From the NCBI RefSeq assembly GCF_035317345.1, contig NZ_JAYKTU010000002.1: a DNA stretch of 64,000 nucleotides. One strand, given 5' to 3'. Below are positions 9,401 through 17,796 of this stretch, in pieces. This DNA comes from Cellvibrio fontiphilus (GTDB lineage Bacteria; Pseudomonadota; Gammaproteobacteria; Pseudomonadales; Cellvibrionaceae). Both the position numbers and the translations under genes were made by a program. Position 1 is the first letter of the stretch; each line of letters starts with the position of its first letter. Under the pieces are notes generated by a model. It saw only the letters and a list, made by a program, of their open reading frames with translations, searched no databases and was not told where the DNA came from.

Positions 9401-10577
9401 CGGTTAAAGCCAACTCTGCATTGCCCGGTGAATCAATAGTGGAGTAATTGCTGCCGCTGTTACCTGCCGCCACCACGACCAGAACCCCGGCTTGTGCAGC
9501 ATTGTTTGCCGCTTCGGACAGCGGCGAGTCCGGCGCTCCCGGGCCGCCAAGGCTCATGTTGACTATATCAATCTGGTCATCGGTCAGCGGGTCGCCATCG
9601 GGGTCGACCGCCTTTTCCAATGCCGCAATAATACTGCTGTTATTCCCCCAACCGTTGTCAGTCAGAACCTTGTAGGCGTAGAGACTCACATCCGGCGCCA
9701 TACCGGTTAACGCTCCTTTGGCGGCAACTATACCTGCCACATGGGTGCCGTGGCCGTGTATGTCCATGGGATTGGTTGGATCTTCCCATTCGATAAAGTT
9801 ATGCCCGCCCGCAACCTTGCAACCCGCACCTATGCACCCCCCCAAATCCGGATGGGTGTAATCAATTCCGGTATCCAGAATCGCCACTGTCACACCGCGC
9901 CCGGTTAGCGGAAACCCCAATGCATCGTTCATCGCCCAGAGTTGGGGCGCCTCGGTCAGGGGCACACTCTCGGCCAAATTGGCCGTGACTTTATGGTCGG
10001 GGTAAACCGCTGCCACCTGTGGCAAACGGCGAATACGTTTAATCTGGTCGCCGGTGGCAGTGACATTCAGGGTGTTGGTTAACTGGGTGAACTGCCGATG
10101 CACCTGGGATACCAGTTTCTGTTTGCGCAATTCGGCGAGCGTATCCGCCTGGCGTTTCTGTAACTGCTGGCGATAACTGACTACCGATTTGGCCAACTGC
10201 TGTTGCTGCGCGCGCGACAGTTTTCCTGTGGCAGCTAACTGGCGGCGCTGTTGTTTCAGATAAGGATTCAACGGCTGGTCTTTTAACCTGACCAGGAACC
10301 GCTGGGGCTGGGAACTTGCCACCACTTGAGTTTGTATTCCGCTCGCATTTTTAGTGAGCGCCAACGCGCTCTGGTGTTGCAACTCAAACTCTTGCACCAC
10401 CGGCGGAAGGGTACTGCCGGTGCGTGATTGATCCTGGCTGACCGTGATTTTGCGCTGCGTAATCTCCCCGGTTACTGCCGCTTGCAGCCCGCTGTCCGCC
10501 ACAGGCGAACCGGACGCTTCCGCCTGCGCTATGGTGATTAAGCCCAAAAGACCAAAGGCGACCATCCTGATTCCCAT
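6417..10577 (-). CDS. subtilisin-like S8 protease with GlyGly-CTERM-type tail
   Basis: 1386 residues from ATG 10577, chosen because a signal peptide follows directly (MGIRMVAFGLLGLITIAQAEA); the frame is open further upstream without a better start. Order: I9-type propeptide (about 90-200), S8 catalytic domain with Asp235 (AILDTGIDYTHPDLGG), His276 (HGHGTHVAG), Asn373 (VVVAAGNSG) and Ser444 (SGTSMATPHVAGG), an Fn3-like domain (about 510-630), a long unassigned region, two HYR/PKD-like repeats (about 1170-1330), a Ser/Ala then Gly-rich linker, one membrane helix (LILFMLLVMAIGAG) and a short tail with one Arg and one Lys. That ending fits the rhombosortase-processed GlyGly-CTERM signal of type II-secreted proteins. 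It lies 61 bases downstream of ggt and may be cotranscribed with it. Confidence 0.92.
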   Translation of the reverse strand: MGIRMVAFGLLGLITIAQAEASGSPVADSGLQAAVTGEITQRKITVSQDQSRTGSTLPPVVQEFELQHQSALALTKNASGIQTQVVASSQPQRFLVRLKDQPLNPYLKQQRRQLAATGKLSRAQQQQLAKSVVSYRQQLQKRQADTLAELRKQKLVSQVHRQFTQLTNTLNVTATGDQIKRIRRLPQVAAVYPDHKVTANLAESVPLTEAPQLWAMNDALGFPLTGRGVTVAILDTGIDYTHPDLGGCIGAGCKVAGGHNFIEWEDPTNPMDIHGHGTHVAGIVAAKGALTGMAPDVSLYAYKVLTDNGWGNNSSIIAALEKAVDPDGDPLTDDQIDIVNMSLGGPGAPDSPLSEAANNAAQAGVLVVVAAGNSGSNYSTIDSPGNAELALTVGASDNYGAIADFSSRGPIVGKQYVKPEIVAPGVNINSTKPGGSYVRLSGTSMATPHVAGGAALLKQRFPELSANDIKTLLINHTSDLGQNVFTQGAGLMKLLAAVNAKVLIQPRLLNAGSVNLAEQSWTPQLPVSVKNISASPVTVAFRAPATYPTGASASVTPAEPQVLAAGQEQSFNLQLIVDPQTLPYADNATLHHEITATLEVDSQPVLMPLVFAKSARLNLDFVGAPWVLHIFNDTGSYFAFDSFSDCSEPPSNYGVDVKPGTYKLHVAFYNSDCSVSAMVFKENIEVSGDARVLLDINTAVNQISIGRIKDEQGAEMNLDGMRAFDKTLIWFIPEASISGLFFLGSSGKDIMRVSPTSDKFKLQVSTMFSLPDTRPGTPGRYFLLDEVFPEGVNNSHFLDLDMAAAGGVNFRYEDADVLANGVTFGVGSTMIKSLLGLWGASSFQVGSEVYYEPIEAKVHTNLAKLDEGEWYPEFGVYHYNPDPTVWSRELMRTGPMAMTDITGFTKLEGAFSVVDETNYRSDSSDLVISDSAYFLAAEYRYDAAGKQLSVRNVSKSDGSSFTIQRDHQENNFFDAMPYRQYCDGQLINQAEVNGSNFTLLFTDPNGVANCDADLALEFDQPTRLLGRLGQSTSRLEIDVAAIKAMGDVTVYGPELHMLEFRSDGRATRVLNGNDLEVLLRATAGSSAGLDMQAGQILVEYRLDGDADWIVLPLTQTANDYSAKLPVMAGTRAGSLRISLRNTLGISQINTLNGVFWLGTDGKAQGLQPPVINPLPPLIFEATGRETSVDLPAVVATDPIDGQIPAVASNLGPFALGEHNIYWQATNSIGKKTRVVQRLSILDTTPPQVIAPADLQVTATGDITQVTLGSARAVDLVDGEVGAWTDHSGVFAPGVHQVGWHAFDSRSNMGSAFQRVTVVAQSSAASSIASSSAASSRAATGGGSGGGSGGASSGGGGGGSSSTLILFMLLVMAIGAGRAGFLQPIKQ

Positions 10578-10638
10578 ACATGCTCCTGTTAAACACTTGT
10601 TTATCGTCGTTATTAATATCTGTTGGCAATGACAATAC

Positions 10639-12354
10639 TCACCGCCCACTGTTTTGCTCAATGACTCTTGGTTCGGCTACTGGCAATAATTTTCCATCCT
10701 TAAGTTCAATCGCTTGCGAGGCGCCCATACGCGGCCAGATTTTTAACTCGTGACCTTTCTGTTTTAGCGATTCCTGAATAGGTGTGGGCATGGCAGCTTC
10801 CACAAATAACAGGTTGGGATTCCACTGTTGGTGTATACGCGGTTGCGCCATAGCCTCGGCAAGCGGTATGTCGTATTGCAGGCGATACAAGAGTGTTTGC
10901 ACCACTTGCGAAATAATGGTCGGGCCGCCGGCTGCACCGAGTGTCATCACCGGCTGTTCGCCCTTGAATACCAGTGTTGGACTCATACTGGAGAGTGGGC
11001 GTTTTTTGGCGGCAATCGCATTGGCATCTGAACCGACCAAACCAAAGGCATTGGCTGCTCCCACCTGCGCGGAAAAATCATCCATCTGGTTATTGAGCAC
11101 CACACCCGTACCGGGAATAACCACCTTGCTGCCAAAACTCGTATTTACTGTGGACGTGATCGCCACCCAGTTACCCTGCAAATCCGCGGCAGCAATGTGC
11201 GTGGTGTGTTTGTTCATCAGGTGCTGGATATCCACATCGGGATTACCGTAACTGATATTTGCTGTGGTTTTTTCCAAACTGATTTTCTGCGCGATGCTGC
11301 GCGCATAGTTTTTATCAATAAGACCTTTTGGAACACGGGTGAAATCAGCATCACCCAACCAATGGGCGCGATCGGCAAAAGCGAATTTCATGGCTTCGGC
11401 AATCAGGTGATAGCGCTCGCTGCTGGTAGTTTTTTGCAAATCAAACTGTTCAAGAATATTCAGGATTTGCGCTACATGGGTGCCACCCGAACTGGGCGGA
11501 GGAAATCCGTAAAGCGTGTAGCCGGCAAATTCGGACACCACCGGTTTACGCATTTTGATTTGGTAATTGGAAAAATCCTTGCGGGTAATCAGGCCGCCGT
11601 TTTGCTGCATCCAACGCTCGGTTTTACGCGCAAAATCCCCTTGATAAAAATAAGCCGGCCCCTGCTTGGCAAGCACACGATAAGTATCCGCCAGATCCGC
11701 TTGGCGCAGTTCACTGCCCGCCGCCCACGGCTGTTGTTTGTCGTCCAGATAAATTGCGGCACTGGCGGGAAACTTCGCTAAATGCGGTGCAGTCGCCAAC
11801 AAACGCTCTGCAAGCGCATGGGAAACGGTGAAGCCTTTATCCGCCAATTCAGCAGAGGGTAATACCAAATCACGCCAACGCAGCTGTGCACCTAACTGTC
11901 GCAACTTATCCAGCGCCATCACCGAACCGGGAATGCCCACTGCCAATGCACCGGTGCGACTTAACTCAGGGTTGGCCTTGCCGTCCACCACAAACATATC
12001 GCGTGTAGCCGCCGCTGGCGCCATTTCGCGCCCATCAATCGCCAGCACACGACCATCGGCCAAGCGCACCAGAATAAAACAACCGCCGCCAATACCCGAG
12101 TTATGGCCATCCACAACCCCCAGCGCAAAAGTTGCGGCAATCGCCGCATCCAGCGCATTGCCGCCGCGCGCAACTACATCCATCGCAATTTGCGAGGCAT
12201 AGGGATTCACTGTTGCCACCGCCACCTTGCCATCGGCGCTGACGCGGGCGTAGTCATTGGTCGGGGTTTCCAGGGCGGGTGGAAGGTCGGCAGCCCAAAT
12301 GGACAGGCTCAGGGCAGAACTTGCAGCAACAAGCGTAATTAACCAGCGTTTCAT
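10639..12354 (-). CDS. ggt: gamma-glutamyltranspeptidase precursor
   Basis: 571 residues; an Ntn-hydrolase that cleaves gamma-glutamyl bonds of glutathione and related peptides in the periplasm. Signal peptide MKRWLITLVAASSALSLSIW followed by AADLPP. The large-subunit hallmark NALDAAIAATFALGV and the autoprocessing site NKHTTHIAAAD are visible; Thr384 should become the N-terminal nucleophile of the small subunit. PLSSMSPTLV and GAAGGPTIISQV are the oxyanion and Gly-Gly motifs. Length is normal. The secreted protease follows on the same strand, which suggests joint use of exported peptides (inference). Confidence 0.96.
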   Translation of the reverse strand: MKRWLITLVAASSALSLSIWAADLPPALETPTNDYARVSADGKVAVATVNPYASQIAMDVVARGGNALDAAIAATFALGVVDGHNSGIGGGCFILVRLADGRVLAIDGREMAPAAATRDMFVVDGKANPELSRTGALAVGIPGSVMALDKLRQLGAQLRWRDLVLPSAELADKGFTVSHALAERLLATAPHLAKFPASAAIYLDDKQQPWAAGSELRQADLADTYRVLAKQGPAYFYQGDFARKTERWMQQNGGLITRKDFSNYQIKMRKPVVSEFAGYTLYGFPPPSSGGTHVAQILNILEQFDLQKTTSSERYHLIAEAMKFAFADRAHWLGDADFTRVPKGLIDKNYARSIAQKISLEKTTANISYGNPDVDIQHLMNKHTTHIAAADLQGNWVAITSTVNTSFGSKVVIPGTGVVLNNQMDDFSAQVGAANAFGLVGSDANAIAAKKRPLSSMSPTLVFKGEQPVMTLGAAGGPTIISQVVQTLLYRLQYDIPLAEAMAQPRIHQQWNPNLLFVEAAMPTPIQESLKQKGHELKIWPRMGASQAIELKDGKLLPVAEPRVIEQNSGR

Positions 12355-12382
12355 TATTTTTCCCGAATAGGCAGTAGTTGGC

Positions 12383-12397
12383 GCAATAAATTATTGC
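12383..12397. promoter_or_regulatory. 7-1-7 palindrome upstream of ggt
   Basis: GCAATAA, A, TTATTGC: a perfect 7-1-7 inverted repeat centred 36 bases upstream of the ggt start codon. Its place fits an operator or a short 5'-UTR hairpin. It does not match the Fur box seen before tonB. No cognate regulator is identifiable here. Confidence 0.3.
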
Positions 12398-12521
12398 AGC
12401 ATACTAGTGCACCTAAAGTGTCGGCAAATAAGAAAGGTTAAAACACCCTGAAAAATGCGGGAATAAAACTGCGGGGGATTGGAATGTGGAGAGTTGAACT
12501 GTGGAGGGGTAGCAGAAAATC

Positions 12522-12554
12522 GCCAATGCAGAACTTTCCGGGTTCTGCATTGGC
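12522..12554 (-). terminator. 13-bp hairpin after the GH13 gene
   Basis: Perfect 13-bp stem, GCCAATGCAGAAC pairing with GTTCTGCATTGGC, 7-base loop (12535-12541), starting 10 bases past the GH13 stop codon. On the minus strand it is followed by GATTTTC, a weak T-run. Probably the transcription end of the amylase gene, separating it from ggt. Confidence 0.6.
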
Positions 12555-12564
12555 TCAGTGGCTA

Positions 12565-14298
12565 TTAAAAAATCATCGCTTCAGCGGGCTGCAGGGTGAT
12601 GCTTCCGCCCAGGGTTATTTCTTTGCCGCTGAGTTTTTCGGTGCGCGCGCCTTGCAAGGCAGTCGGGATTTGCACTTCAGCGGCGGCACTTGAATTCAAA
12701 TTGATAAGCACCCACACACTACCCGTCTCAGCTAGTTTTTCCACCAGCCACACATCCTGATTGGCCACGGGGTAATAACGCACCTCGTCAGGCTGTTTTA
12801 GTACCGGATTCGCATTGCGCACGGCGATCAAACGTTTGTAGTGGTTGAGCAGTGAGTTGGCATCCGCACTTTGCGCAGCAACGGACAAACCTTTGCCCTG
12901 CAAGCCCTGCCAATAGTTGGCAAACCAACCTTCGTGGTTTTGTACCCAGGGGAACCACTTGCCTTGATCCAGCCAAAAATTAGCGGTGGTATTGAAACCG
13001 GCAGAGGGCTCATCGGCCCATTGCATAATCGCGCGGCGATATTGATCATCGCCGGTTTTGTATTGCGACAAGCCAATTTCTTCACCGTAGTACATGTACA
13101 GCGTACCGGGTGTAGTCATCAATAAACTCGCGGCAATTTTGGCTTTATTCATATCGCCATTGAGTGACAGCATAATGCGGTTTTGATCGTGGTTGGTGAG
13201 GAAGGGCGAAAAATAATTCATCGGCGCTGCCGCTTTGCGGGCTTTTAAATTGGCCCACAAATTCTCGCGGTTTTGCTGCATGGTGTTGTTGCCGAGGGTG
13301 CCGAAATCCGCGCTTTGTTTAACGGCCGGGTTAAGGATATCTACCACCATGGTGCCAAAATCAAAATCAAAGGCAGAGTCCAGACCTTTGCCGTTGTTGC
13401 GGTATTTGCCGATGGTATTCAGATCCGCCCATGCCTCAGCCACCAGCATGGCATCGGGCTTAATCGACTTCACGTGTTGGGTGAAGATGGTCCAGTAATC
13501 GATAGTACCTTTGGTGTCTGCTTGTAGTGGATAACCGCCCTCTTCCACCGCGTAGCGCACTGCGTCCAAACGGAAACCGTCCACACCTTTTTCCAACCAA
13601 AAAGTGGCGAGTTTATTTAACTCATCGATTACCACTTGTTTGGTGAGATTCAAATCCGGCTGGCTGCCACCAAAAGCGCCGTAGTAATAGGCTTTGCGGG
13701 TTTCGTTCCAATGCCATACCGCCGCCGGGTTGGATTCACTCGACCAAGGCTGGCCCCAACCGCTTTCAGGGCGATCATCGCGCCAGATGAAATAATCTTC
13801 GTAGCCGGGTTCTTTGTTTGCGGATTTAATAAACCAATCGTGTTTGTCAGAGATGTGGTTGAGTACTAAATCCAGAATGACTTTGATATCGCGCTTGTGG
13901 GCTTCCGCGATAAAGTTTTCAAACTCTTCCATAGTGCCGTAGTCGGATTCGACATTATAAAAATCCTGAAAGTCATAACCGTGGTAAGACGGCGCTTCAA
14001 ACACCGGCGTCAGCCAAATACCGTTAACGCCCAGGTCTTTTAAATAGTCCAGCTTGCTGGTCATGCCGTTAAAATCGCCACTGCCATCACCATCGGCGTC
14101 ATAAAAAGAGCGCGGCCAAATTTCATAAATAATGGCCTGATGCCACCAGGCGTTGGCATCTTCGTTAATCGCAAGGGATTGGTAAGCGGCGCTACTTGCG
14201 CTATTGGCGATGGTAGGTTGTTGTGGGGAGGATGTACCGGAATCGGAACAGCCGGTAACAAGGCTGGCGGCGATCAACAGGGAAAGCAAACGTTTCAT
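12565..14298 (-). CDS. GH13 alpha-amylase family lipoprotein
   Basis: 577 residues. The start is ATG 14298, since it gives a lipoprotein signal (MKRLLSLLIAASLVTGCSDS, Cys17) and has GGAG upstream; an earlier GTG/ATG in frame would spoil it. The (beta/alpha)8 barrel carries the GH13 motifs: LDLVLNH, the nucleophile Asp245 in GFRLDAVRYA, the acid/base Glu288 in LVAEAWADL, and Asp371 in FLTNHDQNR. A Ser-rich spacer joins lipid anchor and barrel. It likely cleaves alpha-1,4 (or alpha-1,6) glucans at the cell surface or in the periplasm; the subfamily (amylase, oligo-1,6-glucosidase or neopullulanase-like) cannot be fixed from sequence reading. The CNNM/CorC gene lies upstream on the same strand with a 117-base gap, so it probably has its own promoter. 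Confidence 0.92.
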   Translation of the reverse strand: MKRLLSLLIAASLVTGCSDSGTSSPQQPTIANSASSAAYQSLAINEDANAWWHQAIIYEIWPRSFYDADGDGSGDFNGMTSKLDYLKDLGVNGIWLTPVFEAPSYHGYDFQDFYNVESDYGTMEEFENFIAEAHKRDIKVILDLVLNHISDKHDWFIKSANKEPGYEDYFIWRDDRPESGWGQPWSSESNPAAVWHWNETRKAYYYGAFGGSQPDLNLTKQVVIDELNKLATFWLEKGVDGFRLDAVRYAVEEGGYPLQADTKGTIDYWTIFTQHVKSIKPDAMLVAEAWADLNTIGKYRNNGKGLDSAFDFDFGTMVVDILNPAVKQSADFGTLGNNTMQQNRENLWANLKARKAAAPMNYFSPFLTNHDQNRIMLSLNGDMNKAKIAASLLMTTPGTLYMYYGEEIGLSQYKTGDDQYRRAIMQWADEPSAGFNTTANFWLDQGKWFPWVQNHEGWFANYWQGLQGKGLSVAAQSADANSLLNHYKRLIAVRNANPVLKQPDEVRYYPVANQDVWLVEKLAETGSVWVLINLNSSAAAEVQIPTALQGARTEKLSGKEITLGGSITLQPAEAMIF

Positions 14299-14415
14299 CA
14301 ACTGGGCTCCATTTGGCTTGGTATTATGAGAATGAGCTTGGTGAGTAAAGCCCATTCATTGCGCCTGTGCCAAGTGGGGATGCGCCTGCAACCCTATGAA
14401 TACGTATGCGAGGAC

Positions 14416-15705
14416 TTACTCCTCGCTGTCCTGCAGGGTTTTGCTGGCCAGCACTTTGTCGATACGGCGCCCGTCCATATCCACAATTTCCAACTGCCAA
14501 CCGTGCAATTCTGTTTTGTCTCCGGTTGCCGGTAAACGGCCCATTAGCAGCATAATCAGCCCGTTCAAGGTCTGGTAATCGCCCTCTTGCGGCAGCTCCG
14601 CTATACCCAGGCAATCTTTAATATCCAGAACCGGCAACATGCCATCCAGCAAAAATGAACCGTCGTCGCGGCGCACAATAAATGCGTCCTGATCATCTTC
14701 GCTGATAAATTCGCCGGTCAGTGCCTCCAGCAGATCCTGCAGGGTGACTATGCCCTTCATATCGCCATATTCATCCACCACAAACACCATTTGGCTGCGT
14801 GAAGAGCGGAAGAATTCCAATAACTCCATGGCAGTGAGGGATTCAGGCACCACTTGGCAAGGCTGTGCCATATCAGCCAAATCCACTTGATTGCCGCGAA
14901 TGGCCTCGGCCAGTAATTCTTTGGCATTGATAATGCCAATCACATTGTCATTTTGTTTGGTGCATACCGGAAAACGCGAATGCGGTGATTGCATAACCCG
15001 CTCGTAGTTTTCCTGAAGCGTCAGGGCGGTATCCAAATAAATGACATCGGCACGTGGCACCATCAGCGATGCAATACTGCGCTCCTCAAGGCGCAGTACA
15101 TTTTTTACCATCGCATGTTCCTGCGCCTCCAAAATACCTGAACTGGAACCCTCTTCAAGGATCGCGTGAATATCCTCCTCCGTTACCTGTTGACCGCCCA
15201 CCTGGCTAAATCCCAGGATACGCATGACATAACGGGTGGAAATAGTCAGTAACTGCACAAAGGGTTTGGTACCAATTGCCAGCATTTGCATGGGGCGCGC
15301 CACCACGCAGGCGATGCGCTCGGCACTGAGTTGACCAATGCGTTTGGGCACTAGTTCACCCACTACGATGGACAAAAAAGTAACCACAGTAACCACCAGC
15401 ACGGTTGCAAAGTTATCGCTGAAGTGTGCGGGCACCCCCAAACTTTGCAGCCAGATAGAAAAGGGCTCAGCAAAGACCGACTCACCAAAAATACCGCTCA
15501 TAATGGTGATAGAGGTGATGCCAATTTGCACAGTGGAAAGGAATTGAGTGGGATCTTCGGCGAGTTTTAACGCGGCGGCGGCGGAGTGACTGCCTCTGGC
15601 GGCCAGCGCAGTAAGGCGGGATTTCTTGGCAGTAACTATGGCAATTTCCGACATAGCAAATACGCCGTTAAGCACAATCAGACCCAGCAATACAAAAATT
15701 TCCAT
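14416..15705 (-). CDS. CNNM/CorC-type (HlyC) membrane protein with CBS domains
   Basis: 429 residues from ATG 15705 (GCGGGA upstream); a TTG four codons earlier is less likely. Order: DUF21/CNNM transmembrane domain (MEIFVLLGLIVLNGVFAMSE, about 1-190), a pair of CBS domains (about 205-330, LMVPRADVIYLD and FFRSSRSQMVFVVDEYGD), and a C-terminal CorC/HlyC domain (about 345-425). Members are linked to Mg2+/Co2+ export or tolerance; the old label hemolysin is weakly supported. It is divergent from the acyltransferase gene, with a 147-base gap for both promoters. Confidence 0.9.
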   Translation of the reverse strand: MEIFVLLGLIVLNGVFAMSEIAIVTAKKSRLTALAARGSHSAAAALKLAEDPTQFLSTVQIGITSITIMSGIFGESVFAEPFSIWLQSLGVPAHFSDNFATVLVVTVVTFLSIVVGELVPKRIGQLSAERIACVVARPMQMLAIGTKPFVQLLTISTRYVMRILGFSQVGGQQVTEEDIHAILEEGSSSGILEAQEHAMVKNVLRLEERSIASLMVPRADVIYLDTALTLQENYERVMQSPHSRFPVCTKQNDNVIGIINAKELLAEAIRGNQVDLADMAQPCQVVPESLTAMELLEFFRSSRSQMVFVVDEYGDMKGIVTLQDLLEALTGEFISEDDQDAFIVRRDDGSFLLDGMLPVLDIKDCLGIAELPQEGDYQTLNGLIMLLMGRLPATGDKTELHGWQLEIVDMDGRRIDKVLASKTLQDSEE

Positions 15706-15852
15706 AATGTCCCGCAAAAATAATGTTAAACAGTGGAGCCTTTAAAGCGACTCTGTTACAAGGAGGGCCGAGTATAACACCCATCGATTTAGGTGATACC
15801 AGCCGGACTCAAGTCGCCTTTTGATTCACTCTTTCCCTCTGCAAAGGATTTT

Positions 15853-16695
15853 ATGAAGACACAAGCATTGCCCAGCCAGCCGTTAGAGCAGCAAGCTACC
15901 CAATCCCCACCAAGCAATCCAACAACCAAAGCCTCTACAGGTGCCATTGGCCGTGAAGATGCAACCGCAATAGCAAAGCACTTTTCGCAATACCTAAGGC
16001 CACAGCTTGCACTCAGCGATGAGTTAAAACATGAAGTCTATCAGCTGCGCCACAAGGTCTATTGCGAAGAGTTGCATTTTGAGGACACCAAACCCGAGCA
16101 AATAGAGCAGGATGATTTCGACCAGCGCTCGGTGCACTGCGCCATTCGCCACCTCAATAGCAATCAACTCGCAGGCACTGTGCGCGTTATTACCACCAAA
16201 CAGCCGGATGAATTGCTGCCGTTGCAGAAGTATTGCGCCCATGCAATCACCCACGAAACCCTCGCTCCGCATCACTTTTTGCCACATCAAATCTGCGAGT
16301 TATCGCGACTTGCCGTGCCCGCACAATTTCGCAAGCGACAATCAGACCAACAGGACGGCGCGGCGCTGGGCGTTATTAATGAAGATACTTTCTCAGCACA
16401 TGAGATGCGCGCCTTCCCCTATATTGCTGTAAGCCTTTATTTGTCTGCCATGGCTCTCTGCCACAAAACGCGGCGTTTCCACATTTACCTGATGATGGAA
16501 CCACGTCTGGCGCGCAGCCTTAAATTTGTGGGAATTCACTGTACCCAGCTAGGGCCAGTTGTGGACTACCACGGCCAACGCGCCGCGTATTATGTAGATG
16601 TACGCGAGGCGCGACGCACTCTGAATGCGGGTTACCGGAAGTTGCTGACCTTCATTGAATCCGAGCTATTCAATCACTCACCGGTAAACTTCTAG
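15853..16695 (+). CDS. PEP-CTERM/exosortase system-associated acyltransferase
   Basis: 280 residues from ATG 15853; the open frame upstream has no good start. The GNAT/autoinducer-synthase-like fold is shown by LKHEVYQLRHKVYCEELHFE (about 60-80), CAIRHLNSNQLAGTVRVI (about 98-115), ICELSRLAVPAQFRKR (about 156-171) and YLMMEPRLARSLKFVGI (about 216-232). These match my knowledge of the family named PEP-CTERM/exosortase system-associated acyltransferase (N-acyl amino acid synthase type). The first 40 residues are Ser/Thr/Gln-rich. A PEP-CTERM-like target occurs at 32393-33091. Its last 26 bases overlap tail-to-tail with the next gene. The chemical product is not known. Confidence 0.82.
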   Translation: MKTQALPSQPLEQQATQSPPSNPTTKASTGAIGREDATAIAKHFSQYLRPQLALSDELKHEVYQLRHKVYCEELHFEDTKPEQIEQDDFDQRSVHCAIRHLNSNQLAGTVRVITTKQPDELLPLQKYCAHAITHETLAPHHFLPHQICELSRLAVPAQFRKRQSDQQDGAALGVINEDTFSAHEMRAFPYIAVSLYLSAMALCHKTRRFHIYLMMEPRLARSLKFVGIHCTQLGPVVDYHGQRAAYYVDVREARRTLNAGYRKLLTFIESELFNHSPVNF

Positions 16696-17659
16696 CGCCA
16701 GCTATTTCTGACTGCTGCAGGAATGCAGGCGAGCCTCGCATTGCAGGGGGCAACAGGGGGTTATCCAATTGAATGTAGCCCCCTTGATAAGCCCGAATCA
16801 TCTCTAGCTCCGCGGCAAAAGTCTGCGCAAACAACGCATCAAAAGAGCCGTCAGCTTGTGCTACACGCAGACCTTGCTCCAATCGCTGAGCCATTTCAGG
16901 CTCGTGAATACTGAGGTAAAAAACGAAGGGCAGAGGAAAATAGATCAAGGGAGCCGGCGCCACTAGCATTTGCTCTGCCTTTTCTCCCTTGCTTGCCAGC
17001 AATAAAGGCGCCTCTACTATTCCCATGGGAACATAGTCGTAGCGTTTGGCATTGAGCATTGCAAGCAGATTTCCGATATTGGAGCTATCGGCCACGCGGA
17101 AACCATTAGCGCGATAGATATCTATATCCACCCAACCTCGCACTTGGCCAGCCAGCATCTGCCTCAACTCCCGAGCGCCCTCAATTGCAGCAAATCGGGC
17201 CAGGTTTTCACGGCGAATAATTACATGACGATAACCCCAAAGCCCCTTGTCGATCGGAATATCTATGCGAATCGCCGGATCCGCCCCCCGATCCAGTGAC
17301 TGGCTGAGTCGTCGCCAGGGGCCAACCTGGACATTGATGATTTTGCCGCGGCTCAACTCGCGCCTTACCCGTGGTGTGGAAAAGCGGGCTTTAACCCGGA
17401 CAATCCGAAATTCGCCATGAGAGGCGCGGGTTTTTTCCAGTGCAAGGCGCAACAAACGCACTTGATAATCATCGCGCTTGGGCGTGACACCCCAATCCCA
17501 GTAGCGATACTCCGGGGTTGCTTGCTCACTCTCCTCATCATCATGTTGCGACCAAACCGGGGGGGAGCCGCACGTGGCTAACCAAAATAGCAATAGCATT
17601 CGAGGCAAGTAGCCTCTGGCGGGCGATTGTTTGATGTAACTCATAAGAACGTCAGGCAT
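16670..17659 (-). CDS. periplasmic substrate-binding-like protein
   Basis: 329 residues from ATG 17659; ATG 17644 is an equal alternative, as neither has a clear ribosome site. After a positively charged N terminus comes a hydrophobic stretch (MLLLFWLATCGSPPVWS), an export signal. The body looks like an SBP type 2 (family 3) fold: LLRLALEKTRASHG, ADSSNIGNLLAMLNAKRYDYV, FPLPFVFYLS and LEQGLRVAQADGSFDALFA are typical of the two lobes and the C-terminal helix. No transporter permease or ATPase is next to it, so it may be an orphan sensor or binding protein. It is divergent from tonB; the 137-base gap holds a Fur box, so iron control is possible for both (inference). Confidence 0.7.
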   Translation of the reverse strand: MPDVLMSYIKQSPARGYLPRMLLLFWLATCGSPPVWSQHDDEESEQATPEYRYWDWGVTPKRDDYQVRLLRLALEKTRASHGEFRIVRVKARFSTPRVRRELSRGKIINVQVGPWRRLSQSLDRGADPAIRIDIPIDKGLWGYRHVIIRRENLARFAAIEGARELRQMLAGQVRGWVDIDIYRANGFRVADSSNIGNLLAMLNAKRYDYVPMGIVEAPLLLASKGEKAEQMLVAPAPLIYFPLPFVFYLSIHEPEMAQRLEQGLRVAQADGSFDALFAQTFAAELEMIRAYQGGYIQLDNPLLPPAMRGSPAFLQQSEIAGARSLPVSD

Positions 17660-17736
17660 TTTTATTTAGTTTTAACCAGAGTATCACCAAACAGGCAGAC
17701 AGTGCCCCTTAGTGGATTCGTCTTGCCTTTACAGTT

Positions 17737-17755
17737 GAGAAGAATTATCATTAAC
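17737..17755. promoter_or_regulatory. Fur box upstream of tonB
   Basis: Read on the minus strand, the 19 bases GTTAATGATAATTCTTCTC match the Fur consensus GATAATGATAATCATTATC at 15 of 19 positions. It lies 41 bases upstream of the tonB start, between tonB and the divergent binding-protein gene. Iron repression of the tonB-exbB-exbD operon is the natural reading. Confidence 0.7.
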
Positions 17756-17796
17756 ATTCATTTGTTAATTCACCCTTGCAGGCTATTGCGCTTCCG

